This document shows, piece by piece, positions 21,231 to 30,773 of a stretch of DNA of 64,000 nt. The position numbers and the translations under genes are program-made. Positions within the stretch are counted from its first letter, which is position 1, and each line of letters opens with the position of its first letter. Origin of the DNA: Massilia varians (lineage in GTDB: Bacteria > Pseudomonadota > Gammaproteobacteria > Burkholderiales > Burkholderiaceae_D); NCBI RefSeq assembly GCF_027923905.1, contig NZ_AP026966.1, positions 5,395,001 to 5,459,000 on the forward strand. The letters are read 5' to 3'. Under the pieces are notes generated by a model. That model saw only the letters and a program-made list of their open reading frames with translations, did no database searches and had not been told where the DNA came from.

Positions 21231-21838
21231 GGCTGCACCGTCGGCGCGCCGCCGACCTTGGGCGCTTCCATCGGGCGCGATTCGGCCTTGGCCTTGGTGC
21301 TCACCTTGGAAGGGCCGGCGATGCGGTCGATGTATTCGCGCTCGGTCGGCAGGTTGCCGCCTTCGAAGCGCTCGACCTTGTCGTCCTTGAAGAAGACGGT
21401 GACGCGGCTGGTGGTCAGCTCGCCGTTGCCGCGCGCGAGGTAGAACGGGTAGTCCCAGCGGTCCTGGTGGAAGACGTCGTTCAGCAGCGGGGTACCGAGG
21501 AGGAAACGCACCTGGTCGCGGGTCTGGCCGACCTTGAGCTGGTCCAGCATCTCCTGCGAGACGAAGTTACCTTGCTGGATGTCGGGGCGGTAGGGCGAGA
21601 ACACCCACATGAACTTCTGCAGCTTGGTGGCCTGGACGGTCTGGGCGCCGGCATTCGCGGCGGCAGCCGACTTCTGTGCGTCCGCGGCGACTGCCGCCGG
21701 GTCCGTGCTCACCGGCGGCGCGGGACGCGTCTGGTTGCGCCAGGCGGCGCAGCCGGACAGCATCAGCGTGCATGCGAGGCCGGCCACGACGACTGCCCGG
21801 CTTGAGAATCGGTGGAGAACGGCTGGTTTGACGCGCAT
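21227..21838 (-). CDS. bamE: Outer membrane protein assembly factor BamE (SmpA/OmlA lipoprotein)
   Basis: A 203-residue lipoprotein with lipobox LMLSGCAAW (lipidated Cys about residue 31). The BamE core is [36 protein letters not shown] and [16 protein letters not shown]. It is part of the Bam complex that folds outer-membrane beta-barrels. A Pro/Ala-rich linker follows the lipid anchor and a 40-residue extension trails the domain. It is divergent from fur, with 92 bp between the two starts, and heads the bamE-dapB-barstar operon. Confidence 0.93.
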   Translation of the reverse strand: MRVKPAVLHRFSSRAVVVAGLACTLMLSGCAAWRNQTRPAPPVSTDPAAVAADAQKSAAAANAGAQTVQATKLQKFMWVFSPYRPDIQQGNFVSQEMLDQLKVGQTRDQVRFLLGTPLLNDVFHQDRWDYPFYLARGNGELTTSRVTVFFKDDKVERFEGGNLPTEREYIDRIAGPSKVSTKAKAESRPMEAPKVGGAPTVQP

Positions 21839-21930
21839 AGGTAACCTCAAAACGTTTGAGCGGGAGCTCCAAAACGCTATATCATAAAGCACTATGCCAA
21901 ACTACGAGCAACAAACGTGAGTGAACTGCG

Positions 21931-22359
21931 ATGAGTAACAACCCGAGCGACCTGAAGGCCAGCGGCCTGAAGGCAACCCTGCCGCGCCTGAAAATCCTGG
22001 AAATCTTCCAGAACAGCGCCGTTCGGCACCTGACGGCGGAAGATGTCTACAAAATCCTCCTCGCCGACAACATGGATGTGGGCCTGGCCACCGTCTACCG
22101 CGTGCTGACCCAGTTCGAACAGGCCGGCCTGCTGAACCGCAACCACTTCGAGACCGGCAAGGCCATCTACGAGCTGAATGCCGGTTCGCACCACGACCAC
22201 CTCGTCTGCCTCGACTGCGGCCACGTGGAGGAATTCTACGACGACGAAATCGAGGCGCGCCAGCACAAGATCGCGGTCGAACGCGGCTTCAAGATCGCCG
22301 AGCACTCGCTGGCGATCTATGGCAATTGCGTGAAGCCGGCCTGCCCGCACCGCCACTGA
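21931..22359 (+). CDS. fur: Ferric uptake regulator Fur
   Basis: A 142-residue iron-responsive repressor. The winged helix has the DNA-recognition segment [17 protein letters not shown]. The metal sites show as [16 protein letters not shown] (residues about 89-104), with CxxC, and a C-terminal [10 protein letters not shown] with a second Cys pair. It is divergent from bamE, a conserved betaproteobacterial arrangement. It probably acts on the sites at 52628-52648 and 52736-52754 in this window. I see no clear Fur box in its own promoter region. Confidence 0.97.
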   Translation: MSNNPSDLKASGLKATLPRLKILEIFQNSAVRHLTAEDVYKILLADNMDVGLATVYRVLTQFEQAGLLNRNHFETGKAIYELNAGSHHDHLVCLDCGHVEEFYDDEIEARQHKIAVERGFKIAEHSLAIYGNCVKPACPHRH

Positions 22360-22360
22360 T

Positions 22361-23566
22361 TCACAGAGACTTGAGGTATTCGGCCAGGTCCGAGATCTCC
22401 GCGGCGCTCAGGCCCAGACCCTTGCGCTCGTTATAGCGTGCCACCACCTCCGCCGTGGTGGCGGCGCTGCCGTTGTGGAAGTATGGCGGGTGCTGCCACA
22501 AGCCCCGCAAGGGCGTGGTCCGATACTGCTTCGTCGCCGTGCGCGAGGCATAGCTGGGCGCTCCGCCCGGCTCCTGCTCGCTGACCACGTCCGATACCGG
22601 ATGCAGCCGCAGGTTCGCATCCGTGAATTTTTCCCCGCCATGGCAGCTGATGCACTGCCCCTTCCCCTTGAACAGCAGCGCGCCGCGCGCGGCCGCGGCC
22701 GCGTCGACACTGCCGGGCGGCGCCGGCGGCGCTTCCAGCGACAGCTGGTAGGCGCGCAGGGCCGGCAGCTTGGGGCCGACCAGGTCGACGTCGCCGTTGC
22801 GCACGTGAACGCCGATGCGCGGGTCGGAAAAACTGCCCAGTCCACCCATCTGGGTGACGGCCACGTAGCGGTTCCAGTAGGTGACATCGTCGCCGTCGCC
22901 GGTATAGGTGATCCGGTGGATGCCCCGCAGGCCGTAGGCCGGCGGGATGAGCACCGGGCCATTGATGCCGTCCAGGCTGAAGCGGGGGTCGTACCGGCCC
23001 TTGCCCCAGGAGTTATACACCGCCTTCTGCGCCGTGCTCAGCGCCGGCGACAGCGCGATGATCGCCCCCGGGTTCAGGTCGCGGTTGGCCCAGCCGTCGA
23101 GGCGCCTGCCGATGCCGGCGGCGAAGGAGTTGTCGACCGTGGAGTGGCACAGCGCGCAGGTCACCCCGACCCGCCTGAGGACGTCCTTCCCGTGCACGGT
23201 CTCGACCTTGCCGATCACGCCGACCACCGCGTTCAGCTTCAGCAGCGTGACCGTGGTGTGCGGGCTGTTCAGGTCCACGCTGCCATTCTTGATGCCTTCG
23301 CGTACGGCGGGCGGCAAAGCATCCGCGTCGACCTTCAGGCCGACCGCCAGCGCCGTGGCCGGCGACACCTGGGTCGCGATGACCTCATGCATGCGCAAGG
23401 TGTCGGTCCAGCGCGCCTCGTCGCCGAAGGTGTCGAAACGGAAGATCTTGCGCCCTTCGGCCACCAGGTCCGGGTCGGGCTGGTCGGGGCGGTCGTCGTC
23501 GCTGCCGCAACCGGCAAGGAAAACCATGCCGAGCAGCGCCGGCACAGCCAGATACTTGGTCAACAT
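22361..23566 (-). CDS. Di-haem cytochrome c peroxidase/MauG-like lipoprotein
   Basis: A 401-residue protein with a lipoprotein signal (GMVFLAGCGSDD, Cys at residue 20). It has two haem c motifs: CALCH (about residue 138) and CISCH in GKGQCISCHGGEKF (about residue 305). The C-terminal half also has the PxxxHNGS motif (WQHPPYFHNGSAATTAEVVARYN) found in the MauG/CcpA group. It probably transfers electrons or reduces peroxide in the periplasm; the substrate is unknown. It is convergent with fur, with one base between the stops. Confidence 0.8.
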   Translation of the reverse strand: MLTKYLAVPALLGMVFLAGCGSDDDRPDQPDPDLVAEGRKIFRFDTFGDEARWTDTLRMHEVIATQVSPATALAVGLKVDADALPPAVREGIKNGSVDLNSPHTTVTLLKLNAVVGVIGKVETVHGKDVLRRVGVTCALCHSTVDNSFAAGIGRRLDGWANRDLNPGAIIALSPALSTAQKAVYNSWGKGRYDPRFSLDGINGPVLIPPAYGLRGIHRITYTGDGDDVTYWNRYVAVTQMGGLGSFSDPRIGVHVRNGDVDLVGPKLPALRAYQLSLEAPPAPPGSVDAAAAARGALLFKGKGQCISCHGGEKFTDANLRLHPVSDVVSEQEPGGAPSYASRTATKQYRTTPLRGLWQHPPYFHNGSAATTAEVVARYNERKGLGLSAAEISDLAEYLKSL

Positions 23567-23714
23567 GGGAACCCTCCTTCGTCACAGGACCGCCTGGGTT
23601 CACCGTAGACCGCGCCGGCGCGGAGGGATTCGGCCAGCGCAAGCGCGGGCGCCGGGCGCGACCTGGCGCAAAGGGGATGTTTCCTGCAGGAGATTCAGGA
23701 GCCAGGCGCGGGCG

Positions 23715-24731
23715 CTAGGACTGGCTCAGGGCGTTCGACAGCAGCTTGGCCGTGATGTCGACGATCGGGATCACGCGCTCGTAGGCCATGCGGGTCGGGC
23801 CGATCACTCCCAGGGTGCCGACGATGCGTCCGTTGACCTCGTACGGGGCCGTCACCACGCTCATTTCGTCCATCGGCACCAGCTTCGATTCGCCGCCGAT
23901 GAAGATCTGCACCCCGCCGGCCTTGCTCGACACCTCGAGCAGCTGCATCAGGCCGGTCTTCTGCTCGAACATCTCGAACATCTGGCGCAGGGACGACATG
24001 TTGGACGACAGGTCGGATACCGACAGCAGGTTGCGCTCGCCCGCGATCACCATGTCGTCGCCCTCGGCCATCGCCTCGCTGCCCGCCTCCACCGCGACCT
24101 GCATCAGCTTGCCCATGTCGTCGCGCAGCTGGCGCAGTTCGCCGCCCAGGCGCGCGCGCACCTGATCGAAAGTGAGGCCCGCGTAGTTCTGGTTCAGGTA
24201 ATTGGCCGACTGCGTCAGCTGCCCCGGCGTGTAGTCGACGTCGGTGTGCAGGAGCCGGTTCTGGACGTCGCCGCGCGGATCGACGATGACCAGCAGGATG
24301 CGCTTTTCGGACAGGCGCAGGAATTCGATCTGCTGGAACACCGACTCGCGCCGCGGGCTTTGCACCACGCCGGCGAACTGCGACAGCGAGGACAGCATCT
24401 GGGCCGCGTTGGCGATGATCTTCTGGGGCTGCTGGCTCGGCAGGCGCATGTGCTGGGCGCCGACCGCCTGCTCGTCGATGTGCTGCACGGTGAGCAGGGT
24501 GTCGACGAACAGCCGGTAGCCGCGCGGCGTGGGGATGCGGCCGGCGGAGGTGTGCGGACTGGCGACGTAGCCCATTTCCTCGAGGTCGGCCATGATGTTG
24601 CGGATCGTGGCCGGCGACAGGTCGAGGCCGGAAATCTTCGACAGCGCACGCGAACCGACAGGCTGGCCGTCGGCGATGTAGCGCTCGACGAGGGCTTTGA
24701 GCAGGGTCTGAGCGCGGGGTTCGAGTTGCAT
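23715..24731 (-). CDS. hrcA: Heat-inducible transcription repressor HrcA
   Basis: A 338-residue repressor of chaperone genes. The N-terminal winged helix has [16 protein letters not shown] and [19 protein letters not shown], then [20 protein letters not shown]. The C-terminal GAF-like part ends with [23 protein letters not shown]. HrcA binds CIRCE operators; none is visible near this gene, so its targets (groESL, dnaK) lie elsewhere. The stop is followed by 148 bp without a gene before the cytochrome gene. Confidence 0.96.
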   Translation of the reverse strand: MQLEPRAQTLLKALVERYIADGQPVGSRALSKISGLDLSPATIRNIMADLEEMGYVASPHTSAGRIPTPRGYRLFVDTLLTVQHIDEQAVGAQHMRLPSQQPQKIIANAAQMLSSLSQFAGVVQSPRRESVFQQIEFLRLSEKRILLVIVDPRGDVQNRLLHTDVDYTPGQLTQSANYLNQNYAGLTFDQVRARLGGELRQLRDDMGKLMQVAVEAGSEAMAEGDDMVIAGERNLLSVSDLSSNMSSLRQMFEMFEQKTGLMQLLEVSSKAGGVQIFIGGESKLVPMDEMSVVTAPYEVNGRIVGTLGVIGPTRMAYERVIPIVDITAKLLSNALSQS

Positions 24732-24770
24732 GCTCTGTATTATGCACGCGATGGCGGGCGGGGCGCCAGT

Positions 24771-25481
24771 TCAGGCGTGTTCGCGCTTGAGCCAGTCGAG
24801 CAGGCCATCCAGGCTGCTCACCTCGAGGTCGGGCCGGACCTGCTCCGGCATGTCGTTGACCTTGCCGATCCGGTTCATCCAGACGGCGCGCAGTCCGGCA
24901 CGCTGGGCGCCGTCGACGTCGAGCAGCAGGTCGTCGCCCACGTACAGCGCCTCCTGCGGCGCCACGCCCAGCAGGCGGCAAGCCTCCAGGAAGATGCGCG
25001 GGTCCGGCTTGGCGACGCCGAAGCTGGGGGCGGCGACCGAGGCGTCGAAATGGCGCGCCAGCCCGATCGTCTGCAAATCGGCATTGCCATTGGTGACCGA
25101 GCCGATCAGCACCCTGCCCTTCAGGCGCAGCAGGCCGGGCAGCACGTCGTCGTAGGGAATCACGGCATTGCGGGCGGCGAAGAATTCGGTCATCGCCAGC
25201 TCCACCTTGCCCGCATCCTCGCCGGCCTGCTCGAAGGCGGCGATCAGGCCGGCCCGGCGCAGGGCGCCCAGGTCGAGCTGGAATTCGGGCTGGCGCGCCA
25301 GCAGCTCGAGCCGGGCCTGGCGCAGGGTCTCGATGGTGAACTGCTGCGCCACCCGCGGCGCATGCTCGCGCAGCCAGGCGAACAGGATCTGCTCGGCCTC
25401 CAGGATTACCGGGGCGATCGGCCACAGGGTGTCGTCGAGATCGAACAATACGGCTTTGGGCCAGGCGCGGCGCTGCTTCAT
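24771..25481 (-). CDS. HAD-superfamily hydrolase
   Basis: A 236-residue phosphatase-type protein. Motif I is FDLDDTLWP (nucleophile Asp at about residue 15), motif II LIGSVTNGN, motif III a Lys in GVAKPDPRIF and motif IV VGDDLLLDVDGAQRAG. A helical cap domain at about 20-90 makes it a subfamily I enzyme. The substrate is not predictable. The start chosen is the ATG at 25481, directly before the catalytic strand; an in-frame start at 25544 would add a segment without homology. It lies 39 bp from hrcA in the same direction. Confidence 0.85.
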   Translation of the reverse strand: MKQRRAWPKAVLFDLDDTLWPIAPVILEAEQILFAWLREHAPRVAQQFTIETLRQARLELLARQPEFQLDLGALRRAGLIAAFEQAGEDAGKVELAMTEFFAARNAVIPYDDVLPGLLRLKGRVLIGSVTNGNADLQTIGLARHFDASVAAPSFGVAKPDPRIFLEACRLLGVAPQEALYVGDDLLLDVDGAQRAGLRAVWMNRIGKVNDMPEQVRPDLEVSSLDGLLDWLKREHA

Positions 25482-25635
25482 GGTTTGCTTGCTTGGGAGA
25501 TGGGTACCTGGCCCAAGGATAGCGAGCACGCCCGTAGAAAGCAATCGGGCACCGTCCCGCGCTACCCACGGTTACAGCGTGATACAAAGGCAAACCGTCC
25601 AGTTGCTTGTTAAATGGACTAAAATGTTGGGCTAA

Positions 25636-25641
25636 TATAAT
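25636..25641 (+). promoter_or_regulatory. Candidate -10 box of the lipoprotein pair
   Basis: A consensus TATAAT lies 85 bp before the first lipoprotein ATG in an AT-rich stretch. No good -35 box stands at the usual distance; TTGTTA is too far upstream (23 bp). The rest of the 25482-25725 gap shows nothing else. Confidence 0.35.
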
Positions 25642-25725
25642 GTGGTCGTCCGTCGTCCACCCGCGTGTCCACAGCTCACTTGCACACGCTTTGCACGTTC
25701 ACCAGTCAGATTTTTTGGAGAAATT

Positions 25726-26313
25726 ATGAAGAGTTCGTACCTGCGTGCCGGTGCTGCGCTGGCATGCGCGCTGGCGCTGTCCGCCTGCGGCGGCGGCGGC
25801 GGCGACCGCGTTATCAGCGGTTCGTTTTCCGGCGTGACCAGGGCTGGCCTGGTCCTGCAGAACAATGGCGGCTCCGACCTGGCCATCAATCCGACCAACA
25901 ACGGTGTCGGCAGTTTCTATTTCCCTGATATGGTGGAAACCGATTCCGAGTACAACGTCACGGTCAAGAGTTTCCCGACCAATGCCGAGACCTGCAAGGT
26001 CACCAACGGAAAAGGCAAGGTCGCGATCGATGTCAACACCATCTATGTCGAGTGCACCATCCGCCAGCATGCGCTGACGGGAACGGTCAGTGGCCTGACC
26101 GGCAACCTGGTGCTGGTCAATGGCGCCGACCGCGTTACGATCGCGCCCGGCGCCACCTCTTTCACGATGGCCAAGGTCAACGAGGACGCGCCCTACGGCA
26201 TCGCGGTCCTGACCCAGCCCGAGAACCAGACCTGCACGGTGGCCAATGGCACCGGCACCGTCGGCCAGGCCGACATCACCAACGTGACCGTGACCTGCGG
26301 CCCGCGCACTTGA
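25726..26313 (+). CDS. Repeat lipoprotein A (two beta-sandwich-like repeats)
   Basis: A 195-residue predicted lipoprotein: Lys/Arg start, hydrophobic stretch, then LALSACGGGGGD with the lipidated Cys at residue 24. After a Gly linker there are two repeats of about 80 residues of the form (V)SGLxGNLVLxNG...Y.I.VLTQPxNQTCTVxNGTGTVxxADxTNVTVTC. Each repeat ends in a conserved Cys pair that could form a disulfide. This repeat occurs in surface proteins of other proteobacteria. A strong RBS (TGGAGAAA) precedes the ATG. The function is unknown; cell-surface display is inferred. A paralogue follows 29 bp downstream. Confidence 0.8.
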   Translation: MKSSYLRAGAALACALALSACGGGGGDRVISGSFSGVTRAGLVLQNNGGSDLAINPTNNGVGSFYFPDMVETDSEYNVTVKSFPTNAETCKVTNGKGKVAIDVNTIYVECTIRQHALTGTVSGLTGNLVLVNGADRVTIAPGATSFTMAKVNEDAPYGIAVLTQPENQTCTVANGTGTVGQADITNVTVTCGPRT

Positions 26314-26342
26314 TCAACACTGTCTATCCTGGAGCAAGCTTC

Positions 26343-26999
26343 ATGAAGTTTACCCTGATCCGTCCGGCAAGCATGCTGGTAATGGCAGCGGCCCTGGCAT
26401 CCTGCGGTGGCGGTGGCGACGACGATAATTTCACGGTGGGCGGTAGTGTCTCCGGCGTCGTTTACCCGGGCATGATGCTGACCAATAACGGCACCGACAC
26501 CATCAACATCGCGCCGCCGGCCAAGGCCGGCGACGATGTCAAGTTCAGTTTCTCGAAAAAGCTCGAGTACGGCGACACGTATGACGTGCGCATCACGTCC
26601 AATCCGCAGCACCAGAACTGCCGTGTCTTCCAGTACGCGCCGAACAGCCCGACCGGCACGGCCGGCCAGCTGGCCGTCATTAACGCCCGTTTCGAGTGCT
26701 TCATTGCGACGCACGAGATTGGCGGAGAAGTCTCGGGCCTGACCAAGGACAATACCGGCCTCGTGCTGACCAATGGCAGCAACACCGGCAGCACCCTGAT
26801 CGTACCGGGCGACACCAATACCGACGGCGCCGCCTTCAAGTACACGATGGGCGCGCCAGTGGAGTACAACCAGTCCTACGGCGTCACCATCGTGACCCAG
26901 CCGAAAGACGCCGTCTGCACGGTCCAGAACCCGACCGGCGTCATGGGCGATGCCGATGTTACCAACATCAACATCACCTGCGTTCGCTCGGCGCCATAA
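26343..26999 (+). CDS. Repeat lipoprotein B, paralogue of the preceding gene
   Basis: A 218-residue predicted lipoprotein with lipobox ALASCGGGGDD (Cys at residue 21). Two repeats follow the same plan as in the upstream gene: GGSVSGVVYPGMMLTNNG...CRVF and GEVSGLTKDNTGLVLTNG...TQPKDAVCTVQNP...ADVTNINITC. The two proteins are clearly related but diverged, so the pair comes from an old tandem duplication. It probably shares the upstream promoter and ends at the terminator 27113-27140. I do not recognise a specific function. Confidence 0.78.
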   Translation: MKFTLIRPASMLVMAAALASCGGGGDDDNFTVGGSVSGVVYPGMMLTNNGTDTINIAPPAKAGDDVKFSFSKKLEYGDTYDVRITSNPQHQNCRVFQYAPNSPTGTAGQLAVINARFECFIATHEIGGEVSGLTKDNTGLVLTNGSNTGSTLIVPGDTNTDGAAFKYTMGAPVEYNQSYGVTIVTQPKDAVCTVQNPTGVMGDADVTNINITCVRSAP

Positions 27000-27112
27000 G
27001 ATATTCAAAAAACTTATGTCGAATATGCGAAACTAATATTGGACTTATATGCTGTGACGCAGCATACTAGCTCCTGTCTCCTCCAACTCTCCTCAGAAAA
27101 GAATTGGATTTC

Positions 27113-27140
27113 AAGCCCGCTACCCAGCGGGCTTTTTTTT
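27113..27140 (+). terminator. Rho-independent terminator of the lipoprotein pair, joined to an IS
   Basis: AAGCCCGC and GCGGGCTT form an 8-bp stem around TACCCA, followed by T8. The T8 is duplicated at the far end of the IS (28474-28481), so the IS went into the T-tract itself. The hairpin and eight T remain in place on the lipoprotein side. Confidence 0.9.
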
Positions 27141-28473
27141 GGTTCTTCGCGGGGAATGGGGGAAGACGGGGTTGACGATCTAATCGGGAGGTGGTGGCGG
27201 TGGCCTGATGTTGGTAGATTGATAGTCGCCAAACAAATCAGTCTATCAAACCACCGCCATGCTCAATGCTATGTCGTCTGTCCCGTTTTGGGAAGGCCAT
27301 ATTGTCGACACCGTCCAAGAACAAGAAGACGGATCACTGTTAATCGTTCTCGATACCTGCCCGGCAAGGGATGCTGTGTGCGGAGCGTGCCACCAGCCTT
27401 GCGCCCTGGTGCATGAGCGCCGAAGGCGTAAGGTGCGCGATCGCGACGTTCTGGACAAGCGCGTCTGGCTCGATGTGCCGGTACGGCGGCTGGACTGCCA
27501 TCACTGCAATGCACGAGTGGCCGAGCACATTGTTTGGCTCGACCGCCGGGCGCGCATCACGCACCGCGTGCGTCTGTGGGTCGAGGCGCTGGCGCAGTTG
27601 CTGCCCATAGCCCATATAGCCCGGTTGACCGGGCTGCACTGGCATACCATCAAAGAGATTGATCATCGGCGACTAAAGCAGCTGCACGGCGACTTCTCGG
27701 CGGTGGGCGTACGCCGCTTGGTCATGGACGAATTTGCCCTGCACAAGGGCCATCGCTACGCTACCGTGGCCATGGATGCCGAGCGTATGCGCGTCTTGTG
27801 GGTTGGGGAAGGCAACAGCCGGGAAGCGATCCGGCCATTCTTTGAGCTGCTGGGCGAGCAAGGCTGCCAGCGAATCGAGGCGGTGGCCATGGATATGAAC
27901 ACGGCCATGGACCTTGAAGTGCGTCAGCAATGTCCAAACGCGGAGGTGGTCTACGATTTGTTTCATGTCGTGGCCCGCTTCGGCCGCGAAGTCGTCGACC
28001 GGGTGCGCGTCGATCAAGCCAATACGTTACGGGCCGAACCAAAAGCGCGCCAGGTCATCAAGCGTAGCCGCTGGCTGTTACTACGCAACCGCGACAACCT
28101 CAAGGCCGAACAGGCCGTCAAGCTCGAAGAACTGCTCGCCGCCAATCAGCCGCTGGCAACGGTCTACCTGCTCAAGACCGAATTGAAAGAGATCTGGTAT
28201 GCGCCATCGGTCCGGGAAGGTGCTCGTCGATGGAAGGCTTGGCTCAAACTCGCCTTGGAAAGCCATATCACACCGCTGATCCAGTTTGCCAAACGGCTGG
28301 CCAAGTACCGGCGCGGCATTCTGGCTTCGGCCATCTATCCGATGAACTCATCGATCCTGGAAGGCGTCAACAACCGCATCAAAGTCATCAAGCGCATGGC
28401 CTACGGATTTCGGGATGCATCCTACTTCTTCCTGAAAATCAAGGATGCGTTTCCCGGCAAAACGCGATGAACC
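27141..28473 (+). mobile_element. ISL3-family insertion sequence, complete
   Basis: 1333 bp. The outer ends are inverted repeats GGTTCTTCGCG and GGTTCATCGCG (10 of 11 match; further matches are scattered inward). The target duplication is T8 (27133-27140 and 28474-28481), the 8-bp length usual for ISL3. It carries one intact transposase whose stop codon lies 3 bp from the right end. With ends, duplication and transposase all intact it is probably a recent and mobile copy. Confidence 0.88.
27259..28470 (+). CDS. ISL3-family transposase
   Basis: A 403-residue DDE transposase. The N-terminal zinc finger has the Cys residues of CPARDAVCGACH and LDCHHC (about residues 33-85). An HTH segment (LPIAHIARLTGLHWHTIKEI) follows. 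The catalytic residues are likely D in RRLVMDEFALHKGH, D in EAVAMDMNTAMD and E in SSILEGVNNRIKVIKRMAYG. The length is normal for the family and the frame is intact. Confidence 0.92.
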   Translation: MLNAMSSVPFWEGHIVDTVQEQEDGSLLIVLDTCPARDAVCGACHQPCALVHERRRRKVRDRDVLDKRVWLDVPVRRLDCHHCNARVAEHIVWLDRRARITHRVRLWVEALAQLLPIAHIARLTGLHWHTIKEIDHRRLKQLHGDFSAVGVRRLVMDEFALHKGHRYATVAMDAERMRVLWVGEGNSREAIRPFFELLGEQGCQRIEAVAMDMNTAMDLEVRQQCPNAEVVYDLFHVVARFGREVVDRVRVDQANTLRAEPKARQVIKRSRWLLLRNRDNLKAEQAVKLEELLAANQPLATVYLLKTELKEIWYAPSVREGARRWKAWLKLALESHITPLIQFAKRLAKYRRGILASAIYPMNSSILEGVNNRIKVIKRMAYGFRDASYFFLKIKDAFPGKTR

Positions 28474-28520
28474 TTTTTTTTCGCCCGCCCTCCGGCACGG
28501 CCGGAACCGGCGGTCGGGAA

Positions 28521-28694
28521 TCAGGCCGGACGCTTGGCCGTGACCTTCACCACGGCGACCTGCGAGGCGCCGACCGAGACCTGGGCGTTGTAGGCCTCGG
28601 CCGCGCGGCTGGTGGCGGCCTGCGCATAGCTGCTGACGCCGGCGAGGACCAGGGTGGCGAGGAAGATGGCTTCCATGTGCTTGAGGACGTTCAT
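28521..28694 (-). CDS. Small exported protein of unknown function, 57 residues
   Basis: The sequence starts MNVLKHMEAIFLATLVLAGV and continues SSYAQAATSRAAEAYNAQ, so it has a convincing signal peptide with cleavage after AQA (about residue 26). The mature part is only about 31 residues (ending VAVVKVTAKRPA). A good RBS (AAGGGAG) stands 8 bp before the ATG. The mature peptide has no Cys. It lies between the IS right end and rsmA. I do not know the function. Confidence 0.65.
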   Translation of the reverse strand: MNVLKHMEAIFLATLVLAGVSSYAQAATSRAAEAYNAQVSVGASQVAVVKVTAKRPA

Positions 28695-28886
28695 GATATG
28701 CTCCCTTCGGTGAGTTGGTGGGCCGCTTCGTGTGTCGCGCGGCTTGTCGATGGGAGTACTTTAGCCAAGGCCTCCCGCGGCTTCCACCGGGGTGCGACGG
28801 ACTGCAGGAATTGGCGGATGAAGGGACGAAATGCGGGATGCGCTGCTCTTGTGCAGCGCAATGTAGAGCAGGATTCGGTGGCGTTT

Positions 28887-28913
28887 CGCAGGACGGCGAG
28901 GAGCCGTCCTGCG
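28887..28913 (-). terminator. Strong hairpin downstream of rsmA
   Basis: CGCAGGACGGC and GCCGTCCTGCG form a perfect 11-bp stem around GAGGA, 8 bp after the rsmA stop. No T-tract follows, so it may stabilise the 3' end instead of terminating by itself. Confidence 0.6.
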
Positions 28914-28921
28914 CAGGGAGA

Positions 28922-29692
28922 TCAAAGCAGATTGGCCAGCGCCACGTACTGTTCCAGGCCCACCGCCTCCGGCCGCGCGCCCGGATCGATGCCGGCCTCG
29001 ACCAGCTGCGCCTCGGTGAACATCCCCGCCACGCAGTTGCGGATCACCTTGCGGCGCTGCGAGAAGGCCTTGGCCACGACTTTTTCCAGCGTGCCGCCAT
29101 CCACCTCGAGTTTCTGGCGCTTGGGGATCATGCGCACGATTGCCGAATCCACCTGGGGCGGCGGGTCGAAGGCGGTCGGCGGGACGATGAACAGCAGGTC
29201 CATGTCGTAGCGCCATTGCAACATCACCGACAGGCGGCTGTAGGCCTTGGTGCCCGGCTCGGCCACCATGCGCTCGACCACTTCCTTCTGCAGCATGAAA
29301 TGCTGGTCCTCGACCAGCGGCGCGAATTCGGCCAGGTGGAACAGCAGCGGGCTCGAGATGTTGTACGGCAAGTTGCCGACGATGCGCAGCTTCTGGCCTT
29401 CCGGCACCGGGATCGCGCCGAAATCGAACTTCAGCGCATCGCCCGAGTGCACGGTGAGCTTCTCGCGCGGGTAGGCCTTTTCCAGGCGCGCCACCAGGTC
29501 GCGGTCCAGCTCGACGACGTGCATGTGGTCGAGCGACTTGAGCAGCAGCGCCGTCATGGCGGCCAGGCCCGGGCCGATCTCGACCATCGCCTGGCCGCGC
29601 TGCGGGCCGATGGCGTCGATGATGTTGTCCAGGACGAGTTTGTCGGTCAGGAAGTTCTGGCCGAAGCGCTTGCGTGCTACGTGTTTGCTCAT
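28922..29692 (-). CDS. rsmA: 16S rRNA dimethyladenosine transferase
   Basis: A 256-residue enzyme (KsgA) that dimethylates A1518 and A1519 of 16S rRNA. Signatures are [10 protein letters not shown] near the N-terminus, the SAM site [11 protein letters not shown] and the catalytic [14 protein letters not shown]. It is the last gene of the lptD-surA-pdxA-rsmA operon, 22 bp after pdxA. Confidence 0.97.
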   Translation of the reverse strand: MSKHVARKRFGQNFLTDKLVLDNIIDAIGPQRGQAMVEIGPGLAAMTALLLKSLDHMHVVELDRDLVARLEKAYPREKLTVHSGDALKFDFGAIPVPEGQKLRIVGNLPYNISSPLLFHLAEFAPLVEDQHFMLQKEVVERMVAEPGTKAYSRLSVMLQWRYDMDLLFIVPPTAFDPPPQVDSAIVRMIPKRQKLEVDGGTLEKVVAKAFSQRRKVIRNCVAGMFTEAQLVEAGIDPGARPEAVGLEQYVALANLL

Positions 29693-29714
29693 GGTGTTCT
29701 AGTGATGGTTCGTT

Positions 29715-30770
29715 TTAGCGGCGGTTCGAGGCCGCCATCTGCATGGCGGCGCGGATCGCCTCGATCATGCTGCCGCAGTCGGCCAGGCCCAGGCCCTGCG
29801 CCGCCAGGTCGAGCGCGGTGCCGTGGTCGACCGAGGTGCGCACGATCGGCAGGCCGAGCGTGACGTTGATGCCGCGCCCGAAGGTGGCGTGCTTGAGCAC
29901 CGGCAGGCCCTGGTCGTGGTACATCGCCAGCACGCAGTCGGCCCCCGAGAGGTACTTCGGCTGGAACAGGGTGTCGGCCGGATACGGCCCGCGCACGTCG
30001 ATGCCGCGCGCCCGGCTTTGCTCCAGCACCGGCGTGATGACCTCGATCTCCTCGCGGCCCAGGTAGCCGTTCTCGCCCGCATGCGGGTTCAGGCCGGTGA
30101 CCAGGATGCGCGGTGCGGCGATGCCGAACTTGTTCTTCAGGTCGGCGTCGATGATGTCGATGGTCTGCGCCAGGTTCTCCGGCGTCAGCGCCGCCGGGAC
30201 GTCCTTCAGCGGCAAATGGGTGGTGGCCAGCGCCACCCGCAGGTAGGGCTGCTCGCTTCCCCCTGCCGCGCCGGGCTGCCCGGCAAGCATCATCACGACC
30301 TTCGGCGTATTGGTTTTTTCGGCCAGGTATTCGGTATGGCCGGAAAAGGCCACGCCGGCGTCGTTGATGGTGCTTTTCTGGAGCGGCGCGGTGACGATGC
30401 CGTCGAACCAGCCCGTCAGGGCGCCTTCGATCGCGAGGTCCAGGGTGGCCAGCACGGCGCGCCCGTTGTCCGGATCGAGCTTGCCGGGGACGACGTGGGC
30501 GGCGAGCGGCACGTCGATCACGGCCAGGCGGTCCGTGCCGAAGTGCGGCAGGCCGCCGTTGCGCAGGGCCTGGATCGACAGGGCCGACAGGCGGATGGCG
30601 GGATCGATCAGGCTGGCGGTGAGCGCCAGGAAGGCGGCGTCGCCGACCAGCACGCAGTTGGCGGATTCGCGCAGCGCCCAGGCCGCGCGGATCGAGATCT
30701 CGGGACCGATGCCGGCCGGCTCGCCGACCGTGACCGCGAGGGTAGGCCGGCGTCCATTCGGCATGGCCAT
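29715..30770 (-). CDS. pdxA: 4-hydroxythreonine-4-phosphate dehydrogenase
   Basis: A 351-residue NAD-dependent enzyme of pyridoxal phosphate synthesis. Conserved segments include [12 protein letters not shown] near residue 14, the metal-site region [43 protein letters not shown] and [16 protein letters not shown]. It starts 3 bp after the surA stop. Confidence 0.96.
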   Translation of the reverse strand: MAMPNGRRPTLAVTVGEPAGIGPEISIRAAWALRESANCVLVGDAAFLALTASLIDPAIRLSALSIQALRNGGLPHFGTDRLAVIDVPLAAHVVPGKLDPDNGRAVLATLDLAIEGALTGWFDGIVTAPLQKSTINDAGVAFSGHTEYLAEKTNTPKVVMMLAGQPGAAGGSEQPYLRVALATTHLPLKDVPAALTPENLAQTIDIIDADLKNKFGIAAPRILVTGLNPHAGENGYLGREEIEVITPVLEQSRARGIDVRGPYPADTLFQPKYLSGADCVLAMYHDQGLPVLKHATFGRGINVTLGLPIVRTSVDHGTALDLAAQGLGLADCGSMIEAIRAAMQMAASNRR

Positions 30771-30773
30771 GGC

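Noticed and set aside
23567..24770. Possible CIRCE operator near hrcA
   Set aside because: No TTAGCACTC-N9-GAGTGCTAA-like sequence is visible on either side of hrcA.
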